Source: Nocardia sp. BMG111209 (GTDB lineage: Bacteria; Actinomycetota; Actinomycetes; Mycobacteriales; Mycobacteriaceae). From it: 64,000 nt of DNA. Location of the stretch: assembly GCF_000381925.1 (NCBI RefSeq), contig NZ_KB907307.1:2480001-2544000 (forward strand), given 5' to 3'. The position numbers and the translations under genes are program-made. The notes below the pieces were generated by a model that was not told the origin of the DNA, did not search any database, and saw only the letters and a list, made by a program, of their open reading frames with translations. Each line of letters opens with the position of its first letter. The stretch's first letter is position 1. Positions 56,187 through 63,756 of this stretch are shown piece by piece.

Positions 56187-56311
56187 AGGTCCCACCAGCC
56201 CCGGGCGAAGGACATGTACAGCTGAATGCCGAACATCGCCAGCAGAAAGCCGTAGATGACCAGTTGCAGGACGATGAGGGCCCTCTTCCTGCCCTGTTCC
56301 TGTCGATCCAT
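56183..56311 (-). CDS. 42-aa membrane peptide
   Basis: A short protein (MDRQEQGRKRALIVL, hydrophobic helix to about residue 34, then ARGWWDL). It has a ribosome site (GAAAGGA) 7 bases upstream of ATG 56311, starts 20 bases after the ATPase stop, and couples to the next gene by GTGA overlap. Small single-helix subunits are common in membrane enzyme complexes; this one is probably a structural partner of the 242-aa protein. Confidence 0.8.
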   Translation of the reverse strand: MDRQEQGRKRALIVLQLVIYGFLLAMFGIQLYMSFARGWWDL

Positions 56312-56331
56312 GTCGAATTCCTTTCTCGCGC

Positions 56332-57159
56332 TCAGGATGTGGCTGCCACGTCCGCGGGCAGCAGACTGGCGGCGGCGATTTCGCGCAGACCGTCGGTGAT
56401 CGCCCCGTCGGAACTCAACGGAGCCAGGATGCACGCTTCGGCGGCCTCCAATTCGCTTGCACCGCAGGCGATCAGCTGCGCCGCCGTCACGAGCACCCGG
56501 GTGGAGGGCGGCTCGAAGTGGAAGGCCCGGTCGGCGGAACGGATCGCGGTGGCGCACCCGACCAGTCGGCGGGCCGTCGGCAGCGCGACACCGGTCTCCG
56601 CCACGACCACCGCGGCCTCCGCATCGGGCGGCAGGTAGGTCATCGGGATCGTGACGAACCGTTGCCGGAACGAGGGTTTCAGTTCCTTCAGCGAGCTGCG
56701 ATAGGCCGGGTTGTAGGAGCACACCAGCATGAAAGTGTCCGGGGCCGTGACGGTTTCGGCGGCGCGATCCAGGAACAGAGTGCGGCGATGGTCGGTCAGC
56801 GAGTGCAACACCGCCAGCGAATCGTGGCGGGCCTCGACCACCTCGTCGAGATAGCAGATCGCACCGGCCTTCACCGCACGGGTCAGCGGGCCGTCGGTCC
56901 AGACCACATCACCGCCGGTCACCAGGAACCGGCCGACGAGATCGGAACTGGTCAGATCGTCGTGACAGCTGACGGTGACCAGGGGCCGTTGCAGCACTGC
57001 GGCCATATGCTCGACGAACCGCGTCTTCCCGCACCCGGTGGGGCCGGTGAGCATGACCGGCACACCCCGGCCGAAAGCCCGCTCGAACAACCGCTTTTCG
57101 TTGCCACTGGCGTGGTAGCCGGTGCTGGGCATGATTCCCCTGTCGTGCTCGGTGGTCAT
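56332..57159 (-). CDS. MoxR/NorQ/CbbQ-type AAA+ ATPase
   Basis: A 275-aa AAA+ protein of the MoxR clade: Walker A GPTGCGKT (residues 39-46), Walker B ICYLDEV (about 101-107), sensor CSYNPAY, arginine-finger region KPSFRQRFV and C-terminal lid. NorQ-type ATPases work with a VWA partner to insert metal or remodel a target enzyme. ATG 57159 overlaps the VWA stop (ATGA), so the pair is made together. Confidence 0.9.
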   Translation of the reverse strand: MTTEHDRGIMPSTGYHASGNEKRLFERAFGRGVPVMLTGPTGCGKTRFVEHMAAVLQRPLVTVSCHDDLTSSDLVGRFLVTGGDVVWTDGPLTRAVKAGAICYLDEVVEARHDSLAVLHSLTDHRRTLFLDRAAETVTAPDTFMLVCSYNPAYRSSLKELKPSFRQRFVTIPMTYLPPDAEAAVVVAETGVALPTARRLVGCATAIRSADRAFHFEPPSTRVLVTAAQLIACGASELEAAEACILAPLSSDGAITDGLREIAAASLLPADVAATS

Positions 57160-58679
57160 GCGGCGACCAGTTCGCGGTGGACGTGGGCGAGCACCCGCGG
57201 CAGCTCCTCCACACGCCGGATGCGTTGGGACCGAAGGGGTCCGAACACCTCCGGCAGTGGATCGACGCGGGCCGGGCCGACGCCGATGTAGTAGATCGAG
57301 ACGCCCGCGTCGGCGGCCTCCTCGACGGCGTGCGCGGTATCGGCCCAGGCGTAACGGCCCTCGTAACCCTCGTCGGAGATCAGCCCGTCGCCGATGACCA
57401 GCAGCAACCGCCGCTGCGACGGCTGGTCCAGCAACCGGGCCGTCAGGTGACGCAGTGGCGCGCCGAGCCGGGTGTATCCCCCGGTGACCAGTCCCTGTGC
57501 GCTCGGCGGGACGAACCGCCGGTCGGTGAAATCCTTCAGGCAGCGGACCTCGACCCGGTGCCGGGTGTTGCCGGTGAACACGAAGATGCCGTGCCGTTCC
57601 CGCGCTCGTGTCATGGCGCTCGACAAGGCGTCCGCGCACGCCAGCTCGAGGCGGAAGATGGCCCCGCCGTGCACCCCCAACGACGAACTGCCGTCCAGCA
57701 GAACGGCCGTCGTGACATCACGGCCCGCGGGCATCAGGTCGCGGAACACCCGCGGCTGGGCCGCCGCACCGGTCATCACATCGATGTAGTGACCGACATA
57801 CCGGTCGACGTCGAGGTCGGAACCGTCCTCGAGCCGGCCGGTCATCGCGCGGTGGGTGTGCTGCTCGAACCAGCGGCGCAGCTCGGCCGCGACCGCGGTG
57901 CGCTCGGGGATGTAACCGGTGTGCGCGCGCTCCACGACGGCGACATGGTCACGCAGGAAACGGTCGGTCCACGCGTTCCACTCCGGGTAGGGGATGCCGG
58001 GCCGATGCTCCGGCGTGACATCGAAGTCGTTGTCGTGCGGTCGATTCGGCGGCGGCAGGTTCGGATTGCGGACCCCGCCGTCCCCGCCGACCGGGACCGA
58101 GTAGGGCCGCGGCCGATGCCGCGACCGGGTGGTCCACGGCATGCGGCCGTAGGCGCGGCGCAACCTCTCGACCGCACCCACCGGCGTCGTGTAGGCCGGT
58201 GGCAGCGTGCCGAGCAGCGGGTGCAGCGGTAGCGGCCGACCGGTACCGGCCAGGGCGATCGCCCGGTCGAGCATTGCCGGGGCATCCGCATCGGCGGCCG
58301 CGGGTTCCAGATCCGGTAGCGCCCTGCGGAATTCGCCGAGCAGGCCGGGCCATCGCGACGCGATCCAGCCCAGTGCGACACCGGCTTCGACATACACCAG
58401 GGCCCGCAGCTCGCGATCCGAGAGCGCACCGAGCCGGTAGCCGGCGAGCCGCTCCTTCGAGGGTGAACATTGCAGCGCCACAGCGCATGTCACCATCCTG
58501 CGGGTCCAGTCCGGCGGATAGGGAACGTGGACGACGGTCAGCGTCGCATCGAGACCGAACCGCCGCCGCTGCCCCGTGACCAATCGTGCTCCCGCACGCC
58601 GCGTGTCGCCGAGCGCGACCGCGGTGACGGCGCAGCTGCGCTCGAAGGCCATCGCGTCCGCGGTTGCGAGTTCAGTCAT
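57156..58679 (-). CDS. NorD-like VWA-domain protein
   Basis: A 507-aa protein whose C-terminal VWA domain has a complete MIDAS (DGSSS near residue 328, Thr in GGYTRLG, Asp in VIGDGLISD) and the NorD-typical YEGRY-x-D-T loop. The N-terminal 320 residues are helical and family-typical. It normally couples the NorQ ATPase to its target, as in nitric oxide reductase activation. ATG 58679. No NorB or NorC gene is in the window, so the target here is probably one of the downstream membrane proteins. Confidence 0.88.
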   Translation of the reverse strand: MTELATADAMAFERSCAVTAVALGDTRRAGARLVTGQRRRFGLDATLTVVHVPYPPDWTRRMVTCAVALQCSPSKERLAGYRLGALSDRELRALVYVEAGVALGWIASRWPGLLGEFRRALPDLEPAAADADAPAMLDRAIALAGTGRPLPLHPLLGTLPPAYTTPVGAVERLRRAYGRMPWTTRSRHRPRPYSVPVGGDGGVRNPNLPPPNRPHDNDFDVTPEHRPGIPYPEWNAWTDRFLRDHVAVVERAHTGYIPERTAVAAELRRWFEQHTHRAMTGRLEDGSDLDVDRYVGHYIDVMTGAAAQPRVFRDLMPAGRDVTTAVLLDGSSSLGVHGGAIFRLELACADALSSAMTRARERHGIFVFTGNTRHRVEVRCLKDFTDRRFVPPSAQGLVTGGYTRLGAPLRHLTARLLDQPSQRRLLLVIGDGLISDEGYEGRYAWADTAHAVEEAADAGVSIYYIGVGPARVDPLPEVFGPLRSQRIRRVEELPRVLAHVHRELVAA

Positions 58680-58721
58680 GCCGGGACACCGCCGGACGCG
58701 CCGTCACCGCAACCGCCGAGC

Positions 58722-58826
58722 TCAGAAGGTCCCCAGCCTGCTGAACATCCAGTACCAGAACGCGATGATCAGGACCGTCCCGCCGTACGCGGCCAGATAA
58801 CGAACGCCTTCCCAGAGCCATAACAT
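58722..58826 (-). CDS. 34-aa membrane peptide, first gene of the operon
   Basis: A 34-aa peptide rich in aromatic residues (MLWLWEGVRYLAAYGG, then TVLIIAFWYWMF), with one predicted helix. GAGGAGG seven bases upstream of ATG 58826 is one of the strongest ribosome sites in the window. It lies 42 bases ahead of the NorD-like gene. Probably a small subunit of the membrane complex. Confidence 0.75.
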   Translation of the reverse strand: MLWLWEGVRYLAAYGGTVLIIAFWYWMFSRLGTF

Positions 58827-59186
58827 GGCCGGACCTCCTCGGTGATGTGTTGCGATGGGATACGGATACGGCGACGAACCGCGGCGCGACCGCCGCGTTC
58901 CCACCGGGTTGCGGAGTGCGTAATCGACTGTTGCGCCGAGTATTTCGCGGATGCCGGGCAGCCACCCGTATCGCGGCTCGAATATTGCCGACGCCCCGCG
59001 AATCCAGCGGAACACTGTGCCCGACAGAGGAATAACCCTCACGAGCATCGCCGAGCACCTCCGCGATGGTGATGTGATTGCCCGACCGGCAGACCCCGCA
59101 TACCGCTGCATGCGCGTTGCACGCTCGCGCCCACACACCGGGCACTGCGGCGAGGGAGGTCGTCGTACGGGCTCTCATGGTCTGCA

Positions 59187-59216
59187 TTTGTAGAACAGAT
59201 CACTGACTCAAGTCAA
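59187..59216 (-). promoter_or_regulatory. Leftward promoter with operator over the -35 box
   Basis: On the minus strand TTGACT (59211-59216) could be the -35, and TACAAA (59187-59192) the -10 with an 18-base spacer. The box TGACTCAAGTCA covers the -35, as expected for a repressor site. It would serve the 34-aa to oxidoreductase operon. Confidence 0.5.
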
Positions 59217-59367
59217 TGCTTGACGTAGATGACGCCACCCCTCACGATCACATGAACTGCTCTGCAACACCTTCGAGCGGAGATCCTTCCGCACCGCAGA
59301 CCCACGCAGGAGCATCGAGTCAGCAACTCCGAGGCCGGCCGGTCGGCCCTACAGCGACATACATCGA

Positions 59368-59396
59368 CTGACTCAAGTCAGCAACTGTGATAGCTT
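59368..59396 (+). promoter_or_regulatory. Rightward promoter with operator over the -35 box
   Basis: The palindrome CTGACTCAAGTCAG (59368-59381) overlaps a -35 (CTGACT) that is 17 bases from TAGCTT (59391-59396). It would serve the SDR at 59513. The core 12 bases are identical to the leftward site. Confidence 0.5.
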
Positions 59397-59512
59397 CAGC
59401 GAACACTCTCCGGCAGCGCGCAAGTCCACTGCGGCAACGCGACCGCGGCGCTCACCGGATCGACACGGCCGCTCGCGACATGCCTCGATCGGCCACCCAA
59501 CAGGAGATCACC

Positions 59513-60334
59513 ATGACCGACCGGCTCGCCGGCAAAGTGGCGTTCATTACCGGCGCGGCCCGCGGTCAAGGCCGCGCACACGCCCTCCGGATGGCCGGGG
59601 AGGGCGCCGACATCCTCGCCGTGGACCTCGCCGCTCCCCTGCCACCGGCGGTGCCCTACGACTCCGCCACCCCCGACGACCTCGACGAGACAGCGAAACT
59701 GGTCGAGGCGACAGGCAGGCGTATCCGCACTGCCGTAGCGGACATTCGCGATCCCGACGCCCTGCGCACGGCCGTCGACGACACGGTCGCCGACTGGGGA
59801 CGACTCGACATCATCGTCGCCAACGCGGGTATCTGCATCCCGGAAACCTGGGATGCCATCACCCCAGGGTCATTCCGCGACGTCATGGACATCAACGTCA
59901 CGGGAACCTGGAACACCGTCGTCGCGGGCGCTCAGCACATCATCGACGCCGGCCGCGGCGGCTCGATCATCCTGATCAGCTCCGCCGCGGGAATGAAGAT
60001 GCAGCCGTTCATGGTTCACTACACCGCGAGCAAGCACGCGATCACCGGCATGGCACGCGCGCTGGCCGCCGAACTCGGCAGACACAACATCCGGGTCAAC
60101 AGCGTCCACCCCGGACCTGTCAACACCCCGATGGGCACCACCGACATGGCCGCCGCGATAGCGCACGCGATAGCGACCTATCCGCAACTGGCGAACATGA
60201 ACACACCCTTCCTGTCCGGATGGGTGTCCGAGCCCGAAGACGTCGCCGACGCGGTCTGCTGGCTGGCCTCCGACGAATCACGCTACGTCACCGCCGCACA
60301 GATCCCCGTCGACCAGGGCATCACCCAATACTGA
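59513..60334 (+). CDS. Mycofactocin-coupled SDR family oxidoreductase
   Basis: A 273-aa short-chain dehydrogenase with TGAARGQG near residues 13-20 and the mycofactocin-type insertion (about residues 38-55); catalytic YTASK near 163. ATG 59513 follows AGGAGA. It is divergent from the NorQ/NorD-like operon and shares its operator box, so the two are likely co-regulated, and the SDR may act on the same substrate. Confidence 0.9.
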   Translation: MTDRLAGKVAFITGAARGQGRAHALRMAGEGADILAVDLAAPLPPAVPYDSATPDDLDETAKLVEATGRRIRTAVADIRDPDALRTAVDDTVADWGRLDIIVANAGICIPETWDAITPGSFRDVMDINVTGTWNTVVAGAQHIIDAGRGGSIILISSAAGMKMQPFMVHYTASKHAITGMARALAAELGRHNIRVNSVHPGPVNTPMGTTDMAAAIAHAIATYPQLANMNTPFLSGWVSEPEDVADAVCWLASDESRYVTAAQIPVDQGITQY

Positions 60335-60373
60335 CCGGTCACCAGCCTGCCCCGACATCGACTTCGACATTTT

Positions 60374-60403
60374 CATACCAACGGAATATAGTCCGATGGT
60401 ATG
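60374..60403. promoter_or_regulatory. Large imperfect palindrome, candidate operator
   Basis: Outer arms CATACCA (60374-60380) and TGGTATG (60397-60403) and inner arms CGGA (60382-60385) and TCCG (60392-60395) are nested around ATATAG. It sits upstream of the interrupted MFS gene and likely binds a TetR-type protein controlling it. Confidence 0.6.
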
Positions 60404-60497
60404 TTTTGTTGAGGCGGGTCCTCGACGAAGGGCCCACCACAGGCACCCGTGCCGACAAATCAGCGCGTCACCTGCGGCGATGAAGGAGGTTCAGATT

Positions 60498-60650
60498 GTG
60501 GACGATCACCCCTCGTCGACCACATCGGAGCTCGTGGACGCACCACTGACCGGTGGCCCTCCCCCCGAGGAACAGGTGAGCACCACCTACATCTGGTTGC
60601 TGATCTTCGCGCTGTTCGGCAGTTTCGCGGCGGTCTGGTTCTATCCGTGA
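60498..60650 (+). pseudogene. N-terminal fragment of an MFS transporter, cut by IS21
   Basis: GTG 60498, with AGGAGG upstream, encodes 50 residues: a polar leader, then a first membrane helix (TTYIWLLIFALFGSF). The frame ends in a TGA that is supplied by the left end of the IS element. The fragment at 63757 carries the next recognisable MFS segment, so this is one gene split by insertion. Read as a separate small membrane protein it would have no partner. Confidence 0.65.
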
Positions 60651-60727
60651 ATTACGACACCGTTGATCGGTGAATCTCGACACCACTCTCGGCGTGGAAG
60701 GTGTTGGTATCCGCGAATTTTGACACC
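60648..60727 (+). repeat. Left terminal repeats of IS21 element
   Basis: Three copies of a 14-base motif: TGAATTACGACACC (60648), TGAATCTCGACACC (60671) and CGAATTTTGACACC (60714). IS21 elements carry such multiple repeats as transposase-binding sites. Confidence 0.75.
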
Positions 60728-60793
60728 ACCGGACGGGTTGCGGTGGCAAGATCCTCCTGCTATCAATCTGCATCGGCCCGTAGGAGTGGATCT

Positions 60794-62434
60794 GTGCCGC
60801 CGAACCAATCCAAGGCGCAGTTGTACGCGGCGATCCGCCGGGACTCGAGAGCGGGCATGTCGGGCCGGGATCTACAGGCCAAGTACAACGTCGGCTACCG
60901 CACGGTCAACGCTGCTCTGACGTCTGCGTTCCCGGAGGCGCGCAAGGAGTATCCGGCGCGGGCGTCGAAGCTGGACCCGTTCAAGCCGTTGATCGATGAG
61001 ATGCTGCGGGCGGATCTGGACGCGCCGCGCAAGCAGCGGCACACGATCACGCGGATCTATGCGCGGCTGATCGACGAGCACGGTATGGAAGATGTGTCGT
61101 ATCAGCGGGTCCGCGACTATGTCGAGGAGCGTAAGCCGCAGATCAGGGTCGAGGCCGGCCGGGAACCGCCGCAGGTGTTCATCCCGCAGACCCACCGCCC
61201 CGGTGAGGAAGCCGAGGTCGATTTCGGTGAGGTGACCGTCGAGCTGCGCGGCGAGCCGATCGTGCTCTACCTGTTCTCGCTGCGGATGTCGTACTCGGGC
61301 CGGTCGGTGCAGCGGGTGTTCGCCTCGGGCGGGCAGGAAGCGTTCCTGGAGGGGCACGTGCACGCGTTCACGGTGCTGGGCGGGGTGCCCCACGGGAAGA
61401 TCCGCTACGACAATTTGAAGGCCGCGGTCGCGAAGGTGCTCGGGTTGAGCAGGGCCAGAACCGAATCGCAGCGCTGGACCACCTTCCGCAGCCATTACGG
61501 CATCGACGACCCGTTCTACTGCATCCCGGGCATCGAGGGCGCGCACGAGAAGGGTGGTGTCGAGGGCCAGATCGGGTACTACCGGCGCAACCACTTCGTC
61601 CCCGTCCCGAAGGTCGAGTCCCTCGAGGAACTCAACACGCTGGTCGGGCAATGGGATAGCCAGGATCTGCGGCGGCGGATCGGTGCGCGGGCGCGCACGA
61701 TCGGGGAGCATTTCGCGCTGGAGGCACCGACGCTGAAACGGCTGCCCGAGGAGGAATTCGAGACCGGGTCCTGGCTGTCCACGCGGGTGGACAGGTATTC
61801 GATGGTGGCGGCGCGGACCAACAAATACAGTGTCCCGATCCGGTTCATCGGCCGCCCGGTCCGGATCCTGTTACACGCCTCCTGGCTGGTCGTCTACGAC
61901 GGCCGCACCGAGATCGCCCGCCACGAACGCCTGATCGGCAAGGCGCTGACCCGTGTCGAACTCGATCACTACCTCGAAGCGCTGGTCCGTAAGCCCGGCG
62001 CGATGGCCGGCGCCACCGCCCTCGAGCAAGCCCGCCAGAGCGGGAAGTTCACCAAGAGCCACGACGCGTGGTGGGCGGCGGTCCGCAAAGCCCACGGCGA
62101 GCGTGACGGCACCCGCGCGATCATCGAAGTGCTTCTGCTGCACCGCAGCATGCCCCACGACCAGGTCGTCGCCGGGCTGGACGCCGCGCTGCGCGCGGGA
62201 GCGCTGACCGCGGACGCGGTCGCGCTCGAGGCCCGCAAGGCCGCCGAAGCCTCTCCACGGCTGGCCAGCGTGGTCGACCTCGACGAACCCGGCCCGGATC
62301 CGGATCCGGTTCCCTCGCTGACCGCCCGCCGGCTGGCGCAACTGCCACCGGACACCCGGCCCCTGCCGTCGGTCGCCATCTACGACCAGCTGCTCCGCAT
62401 CACCAAACCGAGAACCGCAGAAGGGAATTCCTGA
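60794..62434 (+). CDS. istA: IS21 family transposase IstA
   Basis: A 546-aa DDE transposase: N-terminal HTH (SGRDLQAKYNVGYRTVNAAL), catalytic residues in AEVDFGE (about residue 142), RYDNLK (about 206) and GAHEKGGVEGQIGY (about 253), then the C-terminal beta region. GTG 60794 follows GGAG. It overlaps istB (TGATG). All catalytic residues are present, so the element may be active. Confidence 0.95.
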   Translation: MPPNQSKAQLYAAIRRDSRAGMSGRDLQAKYNVGYRTVNAALTSAFPEARKEYPARASKLDPFKPLIDEMLRADLDAPRKQRHTITRIYARLIDEHGMEDVSYQRVRDYVEERKPQIRVEAGREPPQVFIPQTHRPGEEAEVDFGEVTVELRGEPIVLYLFSLRMSYSGRSVQRVFASGGQEAFLEGHVHAFTVLGGVPHGKIRYDNLKAAVAKVLGLSRARTESQRWTTFRSHYGIDDPFYCIPGIEGAHEKGGVEGQIGYYRRNHFVPVPKVESLEELNTLVGQWDSQDLRRRIGARARTIGEHFALEAPTLKRLPEEEFETGSWLSTRVDRYSMVAARTNKYSVPIRFIGRPVRILLHASWLVVYDGRTEIARHERLIGKALTRVELDHYLEALVRKPGAMAGATALEQARQSGKFTKSHDAWWAAVRKAHGERDGTRAIIEVLLLHRSMPHDQVVAGLDAALRAGALTADAVALEARKAAEASPRLASVVDLDEPGPDPDPVPSLTARRLAQLPPDTRPLPSVAIYDQLLRITKPRTAEGNS

Positions 62435-63303
62435 TGATCAGCCCGCTCCCGCGCCGTCACGGCATGACCGATCAGGCCGCCGACGCCGCCGTCGACCAGG
62501 CATGCCGGATACTGCGGCTGCCGTCGATCCGCTCCCAGTTCAACGACATCGTCGAAACCGCGACCCGTGACCAGATGACCTACCGGGCATTCCTGGCCGA
62601 GTTGCTGCTGGCCGAATGCGACGACCGGGGCCGCCGCCGCTCCGAACGCCGCATCCGCGCAGCCGGGTTCCCGCGCGATAAATCGTTGCGGGCGTTCGAC
62701 TTCGACGCCAACCCGAACATCGACCCCGCGGTGATCAACACCCTCGCCAACTGCGACTGGGTGCGCAAGGGCACCCCGCTTTGCCTGATCGGCGACTCCG
62801 GCACCGGCAAGAGCCATCTGCTGATCGCGCTGGGCACCGAAGCCGCGATGCGCGGCTACCGCGTGAAATACATCCTGGCAACGAAACTGGTGAACGAGCT
62901 GGTCGAAGCTGCGGACGAGAAGGTGCTGGCCAAGACGATCGCCCGCTACGGGCGAGTCGATCTGCTCTGCATCGATGAACTGGGATATATGGAGCTCGAC
63001 AAGCGTGGCGCCGAGCTGTTGTTCCAGGTCTTGACCGAGCGCGAAGAAAAGAATTCTGTCGCGATCGCCTCGAACGAGGCGTTCTCCGGCTGGTCGAACA
63101 CGTTTCCCGAACCGCGGCTCTGCGCCGCGATCGTCGACCGCCTCACCTTCGGCGGGCAGATCATCGAAACCGGCACCGACAGTTACCGTCTCACCCGCAC
63201 GGCCCTCGGCAGCGCCGCCGGACCCGCCACTGCGGCAGCGCCCCCGCCGCAGCAACCCGTATTCACCGACGCGCAGCAACAGGCCCTGGAAATAGTGCCC
63301 TGA
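62434..63303 (+). CDS. istB: IS21 family helper ATPase IstB
   Basis: A 289-aa AAA+ ATPase that delivers target DNA to IstA: Walker A GDSGTGKS (about residues 120-127), Walker B LLCIDELGYME, sensor IASNEAF. Start ATG 62434 coupled to istA. The C-terminus has a short Ala/Pro tail. Confidence 0.95.
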   Translation: MISPLPRRHGMTDQAADAAVDQACRILRLPSIRSQFNDIVETATRDQMTYRAFLAELLLAECDDRGRRRSERRIRAAGFPRDKSLRAFDFDANPNIDPAVINTLANCDWVRKGTPLCLIGDSGTGKSHLLIALGTEAAMRGYRVKYILATKLVNELVEAADEKVLAKTIARYGRVDLLCIDELGYMELDKRGAELLFQVLTEREEKNSVAIASNEAFSGWSNTFPEPRLCAAIVDRLTFGGQIIETGTDSYRLTRTALGSAAGPATAAAPPPQQPVFTDAQQQALEIVP

Positions 63304-63376
63304 CCAGCGGGCTATCCACGAATTACGACACCACCCCGGCACCCGAACCCGCCGGCACCGGAAAGCACGACAACCC

Positions 63377-63640
63377 GTGACCACACACGACACCCATGCC
63401 CACCCCGGCCCCTTCTTTTCCGGTCTCACCGTCGACGACGCGATCGAACTCGCCGAAATGCTGACGTTCATCGACGACTGGCTAACCGGCAGCGATCCGG
63501 CTATCGCGCGGTCCTTCCACGCGTTCGTCGGCACGGACGGCTACACACTCACCGACCTGCAGGCCGACCTGAACCGGTTCGCCACCCTGTTCAACGGCCA
63601 TCAGATCCCGGCCCACGACCCCCACACCGAACCTTTCTGA
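63377..63640 (+). CDS. Small hypothetical passenger protein of the IS21 element
   Basis: An 87-aa acidic protein (FFSGLTVDDAIELAEMLTFIDDWL) between istB and the right end. No known domain. Codon use is similar to istB. An internal copy of the terminal motif (CGAATTACGACACC at 63319) precedes it, so it may be an added cassette rather than part of the original element. Confidence 0.65.
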   Translation: MTTHDTHAHPGPFFSGLTVDDAIELAEMLTFIDDWLTGSDPAIARSFHAFVGTDGYTLTDLQADLNRFATLFNGHQIPAHDPHTEPF

Positions 63641-63673
63641 CACGCCCGGCGAACCTGACACGCCGACCGGGGT

Positions 63674-63755
63674 GACGTCAAAATTCACGGATAAACCCAC
63701 CCCGGATCGGCCCCAACTGACGCCAGAATTCACGGATAAGTGGTGTCAGAATTCG
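63674..63755 (-). repeat. Right terminal repeats of IS21 element
   Basis: Three inverted copies of the terminal motif, read from right to left: CGAATTCTGACACC (63742-63755), TGAATTCTGGCGTC (63719-63732) and TGAATTTTGACGTC (63674-63687). Confidence 0.75.
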
Positions 63756-63756
63756 T

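Larger units (their letters stand above)
58827..59512. other. Divergent promoter region between the NorD/NorQ-like operon and the SDR
   Basis: 686 bases without a supported gene. Two copies of TGACTCAAGTCA (59204-59215 and 59369-59380) mark the two promoters. The leftward leader of about 360 nt is long; its reading frames have unusually low third-position GC and are judged non-coding. Confidence 0.6.
60648..63755. mobile_element. IS21-family insertion sequence
   Basis: A 3.1-kb element with istA, istB and an extra small gene. The ends are imperfect inverted repeats (TGAATTACGACACC on the left; CGAATTCTGACACC read inward on the right) each followed by two more copies. No target duplication is visible, which fits a deletion of the flanking MFS gene. 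The terminal bases are set within a few bases only. Confidence 0.85.

Noticed and set aside
58672..59187. A 171-codon frame on the minus strand starting right at the proposed leftward promoter
   Set aside because: It overlaps the 34-aa and NorD-like genes in another frame, lacks a ribosome site and has unusual third-position composition.
60498..60650. A stand-alone 50-aa membrane peptide belonging to the NorQ/NorD-like system
   Set aside because: Its stop comes from the IS end, it is separated from the operon by the SDR, and the sequence resembles helix 1 of the MFS gene that continues at 63757.
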